A stretch of DNA of 64,000 nucleotides from JACCZR01 sp035296565 (GTDB taxonomy: Bacteria; Actinomycetota; Thermoleophilia; Solirubrobacterales; Thermoleophilaceae): assembly GCA_035296565.1 (NCBI GenBank), contig DATHAQ010000052.1, positions 1 through 64,000 of the forward strand. The letters are read 5' to 3'. Position numbers and translations under genes: made by a program. The notes under the pieces were generated by a model. That model worked only from the letters and a program-made list of their open reading frames with translations, ran no database searches and had not been told where the DNA came from. Below, in pieces: positions 7,470-16,599 of this stretch (the stretch's first letter is position 1; each line of letters opens with the position of its first letter).

Positions 7470-10400
7470 TCAGGCCACACGCACGAGCGAGCGCGCGCGC
7501 TCGGCCATGTGGCCGACGCCCAGCCGTTCGAAGGTGGCCACGGCGCGCTCGATCGCTTCGCGAGCGGCGTCCGGCCGCTCGTCCGCGGCGACGCGCGCGG
7601 TGAGAACGTCGCACCAGCCGGCGTCGAGGGGCCGGCCGAGCTCCTCCCACAGCGCGCGCGACTCGGCCAGCGCAGCCACCGCCGTGTCCGCGTCGGGCGC
7701 GCAGGCCCCCTTGGCCTGCAGCGACGCTGCGCGCGCCGCCGGGTATGGCAGCCGCTGCGCCAGCGCGGCCGCCTCCTCGGCCACCTCGCCCGCCCGCTCG
7801 GATTGCCCGGCGAGCATCAGGTTGACGGCACGTGCGGAGGTCGCCTGGATCGACTGCGCCACCAGCCCCGCCCGCTCGCACACCTCGAGCGCCTGGCCGA
7901 GTGCCTCCAACGCGCCGGGCAGGTCTCCGGAGTCGCGCAGGCTGAGGGCGAGCCCGAACAGCGCCCAGTAGGCGACCTCCGACCAGCCGGTCTCGTGGGC
8001 GATGGCAAGCGCCCGGCGATAGGTCTCCGCCGCTTGGACGAACTCGCCGGAGCGCCAGCGCAGGAGGCCCCTCAGCGCGTAGGGATAGGCCAGGCTGCGG
8101 GCGAGCCCCTCGCGCTCGGCCAGCTCGAGGCTCGCCTCGGTCAGAGCGGCCACCTCCTCCCAGTCTGCGCGGTAGGCGGCCAGCAGCGCGAGCGCGGACT
8201 GCAGCTCGGCTTCGGCGGTCAGGTCGCCCACACGGCGGGCGAGCTCGCGCGCCTCGCTGTAGGCCTCGGCCGCGCCGACGTAGTCGGCCTCGGACATGTC
8301 GAGGTGCGAGCCGAGGGCGATCAGCGCCTTGATCGTGTTGTTGGGTCCCGACGAGCGCGCGATCTCCACCGAGCGCTCCAGGTTCTCGCGTGCCTTGACG
8401 CCGTCTCCCATGCGGCCGAAGACCCGCCCGAAGACCTCGTGGGCCCGGCTCGCCGCGCCCGCCTCCTCCAGGCGCTCGGCCAGCCGCAGCGCCTTCTCGG
8501 CGGCATAGATGGCGAGCATGTTGTCGCCGGTGTACATGTAGAGGGTCGCCGCCTCCTCGTAGAGCAGCACGAGCTCGCGGGCCGGGGGCCCGTCCTTGAG
8601 CAGGCCGATACCCCGCTGGTAGCGCTCGATGGCCTCCTTGACCGCCCCCTTCTGCCACAGCGCCGCGCCGACCTTGCGGTTGAGGTCGCCCAGCCGCGCC
8701 AGGTCCTCCTGCGCGCCGCTGTCCTCGATGCATTCCTCCCACGCCTCGATCGCGACGTCGACGCGGCCCAGCAAGAGCGCGACATCGCCCTGCTTCTCGC
8801 GAAGGCGCGCACGGGTGGCGGGGTCGGCGACCCCGAGCGCGTAGGCGGCGGCATAGTGGTCGAAGGCCTCGGCGTTGGAGTACAGCGCCGCGGAGCGGTC
8901 GCCGGCGGTCTCCAGGACCTCGAGCGCCTTGCCCTCCAGCCGGCCGCGGAGCGGCTCCTCGAGGTGCGATTCCTGCGCCAGCCCTGCGGCGCGCCCGTAG
9001 TGCTCGGCGAGCAGGCCCACGACTTCGTCGGCGCGGTCGCCGGCGTGCTCCTCGATGAAGAGGGCGGTCTCGTAGTGACGCCGCGCACGCACGGCCTTGG
9101 GCAGCATGCCGTAGGCCACGTCGCGGATGAGCACGTGCTTGAAGGCCAGCTCGCGCTCGCCGCCCAGCCGGGCCGGGCCCGTCGAGCTCACCAGGAAGTC
9201 CTTGTCCTCCAGCGAGCTCAGCGCTTGGCCGAGGTCGCCGCCCTCCTGCTGGGCGACCGAGGCGAGCGAGCCGGGCCAGAACGTGCGCCCGCTCACCGCT
9301 GCGTGCTGGATCAGGTGCCGCTCGAACGACGGCAGCGAGTCGAGCCGCGCCGCGAGCACGCCCTGGACGCTGTCCGGCAGCTCGCCGCCCTCTCCCTCCT
9401 CGCCCGCGAGTCGCACCATCTCCTCCGCGAACAGCGGGTTGCCCTCCGAGCGCTCGGCCACCAGCGCCGCCGCCTCGCCGCCGCCCGGCAGCAGTGCCGC
9501 CACCAGAACGCGCGCCTCGTCGCGGGTGAGCGGCTCGAGGCCGAGCGAGGTGGCGTTGCGACGGCCGCTGCCCCAGTCCGAGCGGCGCTCGAACAGCGCG
9601 TCGCGAGTAAGGCAGAGCACCAAGAGCGGCGCGCGCACGCGCTGTGCGAGGTGGTCGATGAGGTCCAGCATGCCGTCGTCGGCCCAGTGAATGTCCTCGA
9701 AGGCGATGACCAGCGGGCGCTCGCTCGCGATGGCCTCCATCAGGGCGCGCGTCGCCGCGAAGAAGCTGTCGCGCAGGCGCTGCGGATCCTCCTCGTCGTC
9801 CGCTTCGGGGTCGCGCGGCGGCCCCATGCCGAGGAGGCGGGCGACGGTTGCGGCCTGCCGCTTGGCCTCGCCGGGGTCGCTGCGGCCATCGAGTCGCCGC
9901 TCGACGCCCTCGGTCAGCTTCTGCCGCGCCGCCTCGGCTGCGTCGGCGTCGTCGATCCCGAACTCCTCGCGCAGGATCTCGCCCAGCGCCCAGTAGACGA
10001 CGGCCGACCCGTAGGCCGGACAGCTTCCCACGCGCACCACGGGGCTGTCGGGGGCGTCGGCCAGCCGCCGCCGGACCTCCGTGAGCAGGCGCGACTTGCC
10101 GACCCCGGCCTCGCCGACGACCGTGGCCAGGTGAGCGCGGCGCTCGCGCGCCACGCGCTGGGCGAGCGACTCGAGCAGGTCGAGCTCGTGCGTTCGGCCC
10201 ACCAGCGGCGAGCGGGCGTCGGCCGCGCGGCGGCGAGGATGAGCCTCGGCCGCGCCGGTCGCCTCCCACGCGGGCACTGGCTCGGCCTTGCCCTTGAGCG
10301 TCAGCGGCGGCAGCTCGCGGTACTCGATCGCGCCCGCGGTGGCGCGCACGGTGCGCTCGCCGACCGTGACGCTGCCGCGCTCGGCGGCCGATTGGAGCCG

Positions 10401-11012
10401 CGAGGCCACGTTCACCACGTCGCCGACCACGGTGTAGGCGTCGCCCACCGCGCCGGCCACGACCTCCCCGGTGTTCACACCCACGCGCAGCGAGAAGGTC
10501 GCGCCGTGGGTCTCGGCCAGCCGCTCGTTGATCCCTGCCATCGCCTCCTGCATGCCGAGGCCCGCACGGACCGCCCGCTCGGCATCGTCCTCGTGGGCGA
10601 CGGGCGCTCCGAACAGGGCCATCACGTTGTCGCCGATGTACTTGTCCACCGTGCCGCCGAAGCGCTCGACCTCCTCGCCGAGACGCCGGAGCGCCTGGTC
10701 GACCAACGCCTTGACGCGCTCGGGATCCATGCGCTCGCTGGCGGCGGTGTAGCCCGACAGGTCGGCGAACAGCACGGTGACCTGGCGACGCTCCTCGGGC
10801 GGCACGTCGGCGGGGCGTGCCGGCAGGGCGGCCGTGGCCGGCGCGGCCGCCCCACCCAGCGCGGTGCCGCACTCCATGCAGAAGCGCGCCTGCGGCGGGG
10901 CGCTGGCCCCGCAGGAAGGGCAGGTCTGCTCGAGAGGGCCGCCGCACTCCATGCAGAAACGCGCCGAGCCCGGGTTTTCGGCGCCACAGCGCTGACAGGC
11001 GATGGGCTCCAC
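7470..11012 (-). CDS. Class III adenylate/guanylate cyclase fused to AAA ATPase and TPR array
   Basis: Signalling protein of 1180 residues. Residues 1-50 hold two zinc ribbons (CQRCG..CMECG and CPSCG..CMECG). A class III cyclase domain (about 75-260) follows with both metal aspartates (VLFADLSGYT; YIGDNVMALFG) and the transition-state Asn/Arg (VNVASRLQ), so it should be active. A STAND-like ATPase begins at PLVGRTHEL with P-loop GEAGVGKSR (near 300) and the Walker B region VIAFEDIHWADDG. The C-terminal 500 residues are helical TPR-like repeats rich in Ala, Glu and Leu. GTG 11012 was chosen because it starts right before the first zinc ribbon and has a -10 box 6 nt upstream. The input signal is unknown. 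Confidence 0.88.
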   Translation of the reverse strand: MEPIACQRCGAENPGSARFCMECGGPLEQTCPSCGASAPPQARFCMECGTALGGAAAPATAALPARPADVPPEERRQVTVLFADLSGYTAASERMDPERVKALVDQALRRLGEEVERFGGTVDKYIGDNVMALFGAPVAHEDDAERAVRAGLGMQEAMAGINERLAETHGATFSLRVGVNTGEVVAGAVGDAYTVVGDVVNVASRLQSAAERGSVTVGERTVRATAGAIEYRELPPLTLKGKAEPVPAWEATGAAEAHPRRRAADARSPLVGRTHELDLLESLAQRVARERRAHLATVVGEAGVGKSRLLTEVRRRLADAPDSPVVRVGSCPAYGSAVVYWALGEILREEFGIDDADAAEAARQKLTEGVERRLDGRSDPGEAKRQAATVARLLGMGPPRDPEADDEEDPQRLRDSFFAATRALMEAIASERPLVIAFEDIHWADDGMLDLIDHLAQRVRAPLLVLCLTRDALFERRSDWGSGRRNATSLGLEPLTRDEARVLVAALLPGGGEAAALVAERSEGNPLFAEEMVRLAGEEGEGGELPDSVQGVLAARLDSLPSFERHLIQHAAVSGRTFWPGSLASVAQQEGGDLGQALSSLEDKDFLVSSTGPARLGGERELAFKHVLIRDVAYGMLPKAVRARRHYETALFIEEHAGDRADEVVGLLAEHYGRAAGLAQESHLEEPLRGRLEGKALEVLETAGDRSAALYSNAEAFDHYAAAYALGVADPATRARLREKQGDVALLLGRVDVAIEAWEECIEDSGAQEDLARLGDLNRKVGAALWQKGAVKEAIERYQRGIGLLKDGPPARELVLLYEEAATLYMYTGDNMLAIYAAEKALRLAERLEEAGAASRAHEVFGRVFGRMGDGVKARENLERSVEIARSSGPNNTIKALIALGSHLDMSEADYVGAAEAYSEARELARRVGDLTAEAELQSALALLAAYRADWEEVAALTEASLELAEREGLARSLAYPYALRGLLRWRSGEFVQAAETYRRALAIAHETGWSEVAYWALFGLALSLRDSGDLPGALEALGQALEVCERAGLVAQSIQATSARAVNLMLAGQSERAGEVAEEAAALAQRLPYPAARAASLQAKGACAPDADTAVAALAESRALWEELGRPLDAGWCDVLTARVAADERPDAAREAIERAVATFERLGVGHMAERARSLVRVA

Positions 11013-11018
11013 CGGGCC

Positions 11019-11024
11019 ACCGTA
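11019..11024 (-). promoter_or_regulatory. -10 box TACGGT of cyclase gene
   Basis: TACGGT on the minus strand is followed by GGCCCG and the GTG start at 11012. The 6-nt spacing predicts a leaderless mRNA and supports this start over the longer open frame. Confidence 0.5.
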
Positions 11025-11149
11025 ATCGATACTGGGCAGGTGGCGGACGAGCTGATCCAGAAGACCCGGCGGATCGCCGAGGCCTAAGGCCCGCCCCGCC
11101 CCGAGCGACCGCGCGCGGCCGTAGAGGCCTTGCACCCTCCTGGCGGCCC

Positions 11150-11302
11150 CTACGGGGTGCTGGGCTCGAACGAGAGGCTCGCGCCGGCCTTCGGAGCGTT
11201 CTCGACCTCGGCGTGGTCCGGCCCGAAAGCGGCCACGCCGATGGAAGCGACGGCGAGGACGATCGCGGTCATCTTCCTGGGTTCGAGTGCGGTTGACCTC
11301 AT
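11150..11302 (-). CDS. Small hypothetical secreted peptide (doubtful)
   Basis: The 463-bp stretch between the cyclase start and the metH stop holds only this 50-codon frame. It starts MRSTALEPRKMTAIVLAVASIGVAAFG, so it has a short basic N terminus and a hydrophobic helix like a signal peptide, then an acidic tail. An ATG start and the signal-like N terminus are the only support; codon bias and homology could not be tested. The rest of the gap (11303-11475) shows nothing recognisable beyond the cyclase promoter at its left edge. Confidence 0.3.
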   Translation of the reverse strand: MRSTALEPRKMTAIVLAVASIGVAAFGPDHAEVENAPKAGASLSFEPSTP

Positions 11303-11475
11303 GGGCTCATTCTCGGTTCGGGCCGTCGCCCGTACAGGCACCCCGGGGTGAGAATCGGCCCACCCAGCGCCTGCGCAGCCGCCGAAGACGGGGACGAGCA
11401 TTGCGAGCAGGACCGGCCGAAGTGACTCATGGCGCGACGCTAAGCGCGCACGCTCACGTTTCGCTCACGAACCGC

Positions 11476-14400
11476 TCAGGCGGAGACTTCTTCTGCCGAG
11501 CGCTGCTTGCCCTCGTCCTCGACCGAGCCGTCGCTGGCCTCGGACTCGGGGGGCAGCTCGCCGCCACGCTCGGTGCCGGCGATCAGCTCGTCGGGCGCCT
11601 TCTCCGCGGGCACGAAGCCGGACTTCATGCCGAAGTAGACCGCCTGCGGGTGGTGGGCGATGATCGCCACCGTCGACTGCTCGGGCATCACGGCATGACC
11701 GTCGGAGAGGTACATGCCGATCTCGTCGAGCCCCAGCAGGCGCCAGACCTTCTCGTGCTCGGACTGCTCGGGCACCGCCGGGTAGCCCCACGAGTAGCGG
11801 CGGCCCTGGTCGGCGTCGATCCCCAGGTCGCGGCGCACCTCGGCGTGCAGCCATTCGGCCAGGCCCTCGGCGGACTGCACGCCCAGGCCGTGGGTGTAGA
11901 GCTGCTCGGCGAACTCGCCCTCCTCCTCCAGGCGCGCCATCAGCTCGGTCACCTCGGGGCCGACGGTCACCCCCTGCAGCGCGACCACGTCGCGCTCGCC
12001 CGAGTCCAGTGGGCGGTAGAAGTCCGACAGGGCGATGCGGTCGTGCTTGGGCTGACGCGGGAAGACCAGGCGCTCGATCTCCTTGTCCTGGTCCTCGGGG
12101 TCGAAGATCACGAGCTCGTTGCCGTCGGCGTTGCAGGGGAAGTACCCGAGACGGGCGCGGGGGCGCAGGTAGTCCTGCTCGCGCCACATGCGCTCGAGGC
12201 GCGGGGCGAAGCCTTCCTCCTCGCCGTCGCCGTCCACCAGCTTGCGCCACTCCTCGCCCTTCTTGCCGCGCCCGCCCCAGTGCAGCTTGAACAGCACGTG
12301 ACGGTCGAGGTACGGGTAGACGTCGTCGAGGTCGACGTCGATCTCGCGGGCGCCCCAGAAGGGCGGCTCGGGGACCGGTGTGTCGGTGCGGGCCTTGGAG
12401 CGCACGCTGTCGTCGGTCACCGGGGGTGAGTCGTCCACGACCTCCGGTTTCTCGCGCAGTTGCTTGGCCGCAGCGCGGGTCTTCTCGACCAGCTCGGCAC
12501 GGGTCTCCTCGTCGACCAGCGCGTCCATCGTGTCGAGGCCCTGGAAGGCGTCCTTGCAGTAGAAGACGCCGGGCTCGTAGACCTCGTCGGACTCCTTGCC
12601 CTTCGGGTAGAGGATGCGCCGGCCGAAGTCGCGGTTGATGGCCGCGCCGCCGATCAGCACCGGGAACTCGTGCCCGCGCTCGTGCAGCTCGCCTACGCAG
12701 GCCGGCATCTGCTTCGAGGTGGAGACCAGCAGGGCGGAGAGGCCGATGGCGTCGGCCTCGTGCTCCTCGGCGGCGCCGATGATCGTGTCGATGGGAACCT
12801 GCTTGCCGAGGTCGACGACCGTGTAGCCGTTGTTGGTGAGGATGGTGTTCACCAGCGACTTGCCGATGTCGTGCACGTCGCCGAACACGGTGGCGATCAC
12901 GACCGTCCCCTTGGTGTGGTCAGCGGTGCGCTCGAGGTAGTTCTCGAGCTGCGCCACGGCGCGCTTCATGACGGTGGCGGACTGCAGCACGAAGGGCAGG
13001 ATCAGCTCGCCGGCGCCGAACTTGTCGCCCACCTCCTTCATGGCGGGCAGAAGCACCTGGTTCAGCGTGGGGACGGCGCCGATCTTCTCGACCGACTTGT
13101 CGATCCAGTCCTCCACGCCCTCCTTCTTACGGCGCAGGATGTGGAAGTGCAGCGCCTCCTCGGGCTCCATGCCCTCGGTGGCGTCCGCGGCCGTGACCTC
13201 CTCCTCCTCGCCCTTGCTCTCGAAGTGCGCGATGAACTTCTCCAGCGCGTCCTCGGACTCGTTGAGGACCAGCGCGTCGGTCAGCTTGCGGTCCTCCTCG
13301 GGGATTTCGCCGTAGGGCGTGATGTGGTTCGGGTTGACCATCGCCAGGTCCAGCCCGGCCTCCACGCAGTGGTGCAGGAAAACAGAGTTCAGCGCGGCGC
13401 GGGCGGGCGGCGAGACCCCGAAGCTCACGTTGGAGACGCCCAGCGAGGTCTTGACGCCGGGCAGCTCGGCCTTGATGCGGCGGATGCCCTCGATGGTCTC
13501 GACCGCACTCGGGCGCCACTCCTCGTCGCCCGTGGTGAGCGTGAAGGTCAGGGCGTCGAAGATCAGCGCCTCGGGGTCGAGGCCGTGCTCGTCGCAGGCG
13601 ATCTCCTTGATGCGCGTGGCGATCTCGACCTTGCGGTCCGCGGTCTTGGCCATGCCGACCTCGTCGATGGTCAGCGCGATCAGCGCCGCCCCGTGGGCCT
13701 TGGCCAGGGGGATGACCGTGTCGGCCTTGTCCCGGCCGGCCTCGAGGTTGATGGAGTTGACGATCGCGCGGCCGGGGATCTGCTCCAGGGCCTTCTCGAT
13801 CACGTCGGGCTCGGTCGAATCGACCTGGATCGGCGCAGGCTGGGTCAGCGACACGCGCTTGGCCACCTCGCGCATCTGCTCGTCCTCATCCTGGCGCTCG
13901 GTGAGCGCCACGCACAGGTCGAGCACGTGGGCGCCACCGGTCACCTGGTCCTCGGCTACGGTCACGAGGCCGTCGTAGTCGTCGGCCAGCAGCATCTCCT
14001 TGGCCTTGCGCGAGCCCTGGGAGTTGACGCGCTCTCCGACCAGGGTCGGGCGTGGCTCCTGGACCAGCGGGGCCGCGGTCATCATGCTGGAGACCATCGG
14101 CTCGCCCGGCTCGGGGCGCTCGCCGACCTCTCTGCCGCCGACCTTGTCGACGATCGCGCGGATGTGGTCGGGGGTGGTACCACAGCAGCCCCCGACGATG
14201 CCGACGCCGTAGCGCTCCACGAAGTCGGCCAGGGTGGCCGACAGGGGTTCGGGCTCTTCGGGGAAGATCGTCTCGCCGTCGGGGCCCTGCAGAGGCAGCC
14301 CGGCGTTGGGAATGCAGTGGACGGGCAGCGGCGAGGCGTCGCCGAGGAAGCGGATCGCGTCGCGCATGTCCTCCGGCCCGGTCGAGCAGTTGAGGCCGAC

Positions 14401-15060
14401 CGCCTGGACGTCGAGCGCGGTGAGGGTGGCCAGCACCGCCTGGACGTCGGTGCCGAGCAGCATCTTGCCGCCCTGCGGGAGAAGCGAGACGCTGATCTGC
14501 AGCGGAAGCGTCTTGCCGGTCTCCTTGAACGCCTCACGGGCGCCGAAGATCGCCGCCTTGACCTCCAGGATGTCCTGGGCGGTCTCGATGATGATGAGGT
14601 CGGCGCCGCCTTCGGTCAGGCCACGGGCCTGCTCCTCGAAGACGGTGACCAGCTCGCGGAAGGTGATCTTGCCCAGCGTGGGATCGTCGGAGGCGGGCAG
14701 GTGCCCGGTGGGGCCGATGGAACCGGCCACGAAGCGGTCACCGCCGGCGGCCTTTCGGGCGATCTCGGCGGCCTTCTGGTTGATCTCCAGTGTGTGGTCG
14801 TCGAGGCCCCACTCCTCGAGCTTGAGGCGGCTGGCCTGGAAGGTGTCCGTCTCGAGCACCTCGGCGCCCGCGTCCAGCATGGAGGTGTGCACGCCCTCGA
14901 TCACGTCGGGGCGGTTGAGCACGAGCGCCTCGTGGCACTTGCCCTCCAGGCCCCCGTAGTCCTCCTGGGTGAGGTCGAACTGCTCGAGGGTCGCGCCCAT
15001 GCCGCCGTCGAAGACGACGACGCGCTCCCTGATCGCGCTCAGGTAGTCCCGCTCGGCCAC
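11476..15060 (-). CDS. metH: Cobalamin-dependent methionine synthase
   Basis: Transfers a methyl group from 5-methyltetrahydrofolate to homocysteine through methylcobalamin. The 1194 residues hold all four modules. The homocysteine domain (1-325) has the zinc cysteines in LNCSTGPED and GGCCGTTPDHI. The pterin domain (about 340-620) contains VGERVNSQGSRK and MVNPNHITPYGEIP. The B12 domain has the axial-histidine motif GDVHDIGKSLV near 720 and SALLVSTSKQMP. The AdoMet reactivation domain (about 900-1170) has HVLFKLHWGGRG and QAVYFGMKSGF. The acidic tail is not conserved. GTG start; no cobalamin riboswitch fits the 71-nt gap upstream, so a plain promoter is expected. It stands alone, without folate or metF genes next to it. 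Confidence 0.96.
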   Translation of the reverse strand: MAERDYLSAIRERVVVFDGGMGATLEQFDLTQEDYGGLEGKCHEALVLNRPDVIEGVHTSMLDAGAEVLETDTFQASRLKLEEWGLDDHTLEINQKAAEIARKAAGGDRFVAGSIGPTGHLPASDDPTLGKITFRELVTVFEEQARGLTEGGADLIIIETAQDILEVKAAIFGAREAFKETGKTLPLQISVSLLPQGGKMLLGTDVQAVLATLTALDVQAVGLNCSTGPEDMRDAIRFLGDASPLPVHCIPNAGLPLQGPDGETIFPEEPEPLSATLADFVERYGVGIVGGCCGTTPDHIRAIVDKVGGREVGERPEPGEPMVSSMMTAAPLVQEPRPTLVGERVNSQGSRKAKEMLLADDYDGLVTVAEDQVTGGAHVLDLCVALTERQDEDEQMREVAKRVSLTQPAPIQVDSTEPDVIEKALEQIPGRAIVNSINLEAGRDKADTVIPLAKAHGAALIALTIDEVGMAKTADRKVEIATRIKEIACDEHGLDPEALIFDALTFTLTTGDEEWRPSAVETIEGIRRIKAELPGVKTSLGVSNVSFGVSPPARAALNSVFLHHCVEAGLDLAMVNPNHITPYGEIPEEDRKLTDALVLNESEDALEKFIAHFESKGEEEEVTAADATEGMEPEEALHFHILRRKKEGVEDWIDKSVEKIGAVPTLNQVLLPAMKEVGDKFGAGELILPFVLQSATVMKRAVAQLENYLERTADHTKGTVVIATVFGDVHDIGKSLVNTILTNNGYTVVDLGKQVPIDTIIGAAEEHEADAIGLSALLVSTSKQMPACVGELHERGHEFPVLIGGAAINRDFGRRILYPKGKESDEVYEPGVFYCKDAFQGLDTMDALVDEETRAELVEKTRAAAKQLREKPEVVDDSPPVTDDSVRSKARTDTPVPEPPFWGAREIDVDLDDVYPYLDRHVLFKLHWGGRGKKGEEWRKLVDGDGEEEGFAPRLERMWREQDYLRPRARLGYFPCNADGNELVIFDPEDQDKEIERLVFPRQPKHDRIALSDFYRPLDSGERDVVALQGVTVGPEVTELMARLEEEGEFAEQLYTHGLGVQSAEGLAEWLHAEVRRDLGIDADQGRRYSWGYPAVPEQSEHEKVWRLLGLDEIGMYLSDGHAVMPEQSTVAIIAHHPQAVYFGMKSGFVPAEKAPDELIAGTERGGELPPESEASDGSVEDEGKQRSAEEVSA

Positions 15061-15066
15061 AGGCAG

Positions 15067-15072
15067 AGGCTA
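15067..15072 (-). promoter_or_regulatory. -10 box TAGCCT of metH
   Basis: TAGCCT on the minus strand, then CTGCCT and the GTG start at 15060: a 6-nt spacing, predicting a leaderless metH transcript. It lies in the 71-bp gap after the CHAD gene, so metH need not depend on upstream read-through. Confidence 0.5.
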
Positions 15073-15131
15073 GCGCAACCTTGACAGAGTTGTGGCAAGG
15101 TTGGCCCCCTCGAGCGACTCCGCCACTTGCG

Positions 15132-16478
15132 CTAGCGCAGGCGGCGCCGGGCCCAGCGGGCCGCACCCAAGGCCAGACGCAGCCCGCTGCGGACCAGCTG
15201 ATCGGGCCCGGGCTGGGCCGGCGGCCGCAGACGAGGCTGGATCGCTCGGCTCCGCTCCGGCTCGGGCGCGGGCTCGGGCTCGGGCGGCGCCGCCTTGCTG
15301 CCGTTGCCGCTCGCCTTCGCCTTGCCCTTGACCAGCCCGCGCGGCGCGGGGGGCGCCCCGACGCGGATGACGCCCTTCTCCACGAGAAGGTCGAAGTCGG
15401 CGACCGAGAAGCCGCCGCGGTGGGAGGGGACGTGCTCGGCGAAGTCCTTGACGCGGAAGCCGAGCCCCGGCAGAGCGGCCGCCAGCTTGCGGCGCTCGGC
15501 CGGCGCCGCCTCCTCCTTGGCCACCAGGATCCCGCGGACCTGGGCCACCAGCTCGGGTGGCATCCAGCGGGCGTCGGCGGCAGCTTGGGGCTCGCGAGCG
15601 GCCCACTGGCCCTCGAGCCGCCGGGCGAAGGCCTTGGGGCGCTCGGCGAACAGCCTCATGCCGAGCGGCACCGCGGCCAGGCGCAGGCCGCCGCGGCGGG
15701 TGGACAGCGCCGCCTGCACGAGCTCGGCGTGTCCGGCCTCGAGCTCGTCCGCGTGCTCACGCACGGTCTCGGTCAGGACCGCCAGGTCGTTGTGGTCTCC
15801 GAGCACGTCGCTCAGCTCGCTGGCCTCCTCGACCGCTCCCGACAGCTGCTCGGAGGCCACCGGCTTGAGGATCCGCAGCGCGTACCAGAGGTCCTTGACC
15901 CGCTTACGCCACGCGTGCCAGGAGTCGTCGTCGCCCTTCTTGAGCGCGGTCTGCATCGCGCCGCGCCCGCCGCGGTGGATGCGCCGCAGGCCGGCCGCCG
16001 CCTCGTCGAAGCCCTCCTCCTCCAGCGGCCACTTCTCGAGCCGGGCGCGCACCGCGGCGAGTTCCTCGGCCGCCCGCGCCGCCTCGGTCTCGAGGTCGGC
16101 GCCGCGACTCAGCTCGTCGCGGCGCTGCTCCAACAGCTTGCGCAGCCGCCTTACGGCCGCGGCCGGCAGGACCGAGCGCGGGTCGGCTTCCAGCTTCTCG
16201 AGGGTGTCCAGCATCACCTGCGCGTCGCGGGCGCCCGCCAGCCGCTGGGCCGCATCGCGCATGACGGCGTTCTCGCGCTTGCGCACGTCGTTGCCCAGAT
16301 CCGAGCGCAGCAGGCGCAGAGCCGAGCGCGACTTCTTGATGCTCTTGCGCGCCTCGTGGACCGCCTCGTCGTTGAGCGGCTCGGCGCGCAGGTTCGCCAG
16401 CGCGGAGTCGAGCTCCTCGGCGACGATGCGCCGGACGCCGCTGGCCATGCCCTCGCGGTCTTCGAGCTTGTAGGCCAT
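15132..16478 (-). CDS. CHAD domain protein
   Basis: CHAD (conserved histidine alpha-helical) domain protein of 448 residues; such domains bind polyphosphate. The N-terminal half is an all-helical CHAD unit: VHEARKSIKKSRSALRLLRSDLG and AGARDAQVMLDTLEKL, then HAWRKRVKDLWYALRIL and LGDHNDLAVLTE near 230. The conserved His and the Lys/Arg-rich faces are present. The C-terminal 150 residues are a second helical region, ending in a Pro/Glu linker and an Arg-rich tail that could contact nucleic acid or membrane. No CYTH domain is fused. With the pyrophosphatase and ppx in this window it hints at polyphosphate metabolism, though the three genes are not adjacent. Confidence 0.85.
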   Translation of the reverse strand: MAYKLEDREGMASGVRRIVAEELDSALANLRAEPLNDEAVHEARKSIKKSRSALRLLRSDLGNDVRKRENAVMRDAAQRLAGARDAQVMLDTLEKLEADPRSVLPAAAVRRLRKLLEQRRDELSRGADLETEAARAAEELAAVRARLEKWPLEEEGFDEAAAGLRRIHRGGRGAMQTALKKGDDDSWHAWRKRVKDLWYALRILKPVASEQLSGAVEEASELSDVLGDHNDLAVLTETVREHADELEAGHAELVQAALSTRRGGLRLAAVPLGMRLFAERPKAFARRLEGQWAAREPQAAADARWMPPELVAQVRGILVAKEEAAPAERRKLAAALPGLGFRVKDFAEHVPSHRGGFSVADFDLLVEKGVIRVGAPPAPRGLVKGKAKASGNGSKAAPPEPEPAPEPERSRAIQPRLRPPAQPGPDQLVRSGLRLALGAARWARRRLR

Positions 16479-16536
16479 CGCGCCCGGAGTTTGCCAACTG
16501 CGCGCCGCGCGACACGGCGCACCCGCGGGAGGGATT

Positions 16537-16552
16537 CGTCAGCTGCCTGACG
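16537..16552. repeat. Inverted repeat CGTCAG-N4-CTGACG
   Basis: Perfect 6-bp arms around CTGC in the 121-bp gap between the GH26-like stop and the CHAD start. It could be an operator for the CHAD gene or a hairpin ending the GH26-like transcript. No T-run follows, so an intrinsic terminator is unlikely. Confidence 0.35.
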
Positions 16553-16599
16553 GCTTGCGCAGGAGGGAGTGCGCATCCGCGCGCCGGGGCCGTCGCCGG

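Noticed and set aside
12460..15084. Long open frame on the plus strand opposite metH, and a similar one opposite the cyclase (7509-11087)
   Set aside because: High GC makes antisense frames open; the minus-strand proteins show complete family motifs, while the plus frames are low-complexity with no motif.
15061..15131. Cobalamin riboswitch upstream of metH
   Set aside because: The gap is only 71 bp, too short for a B12 riboswitch, and no B12-box-like sequence is visible; a -10 box sits right before the start.
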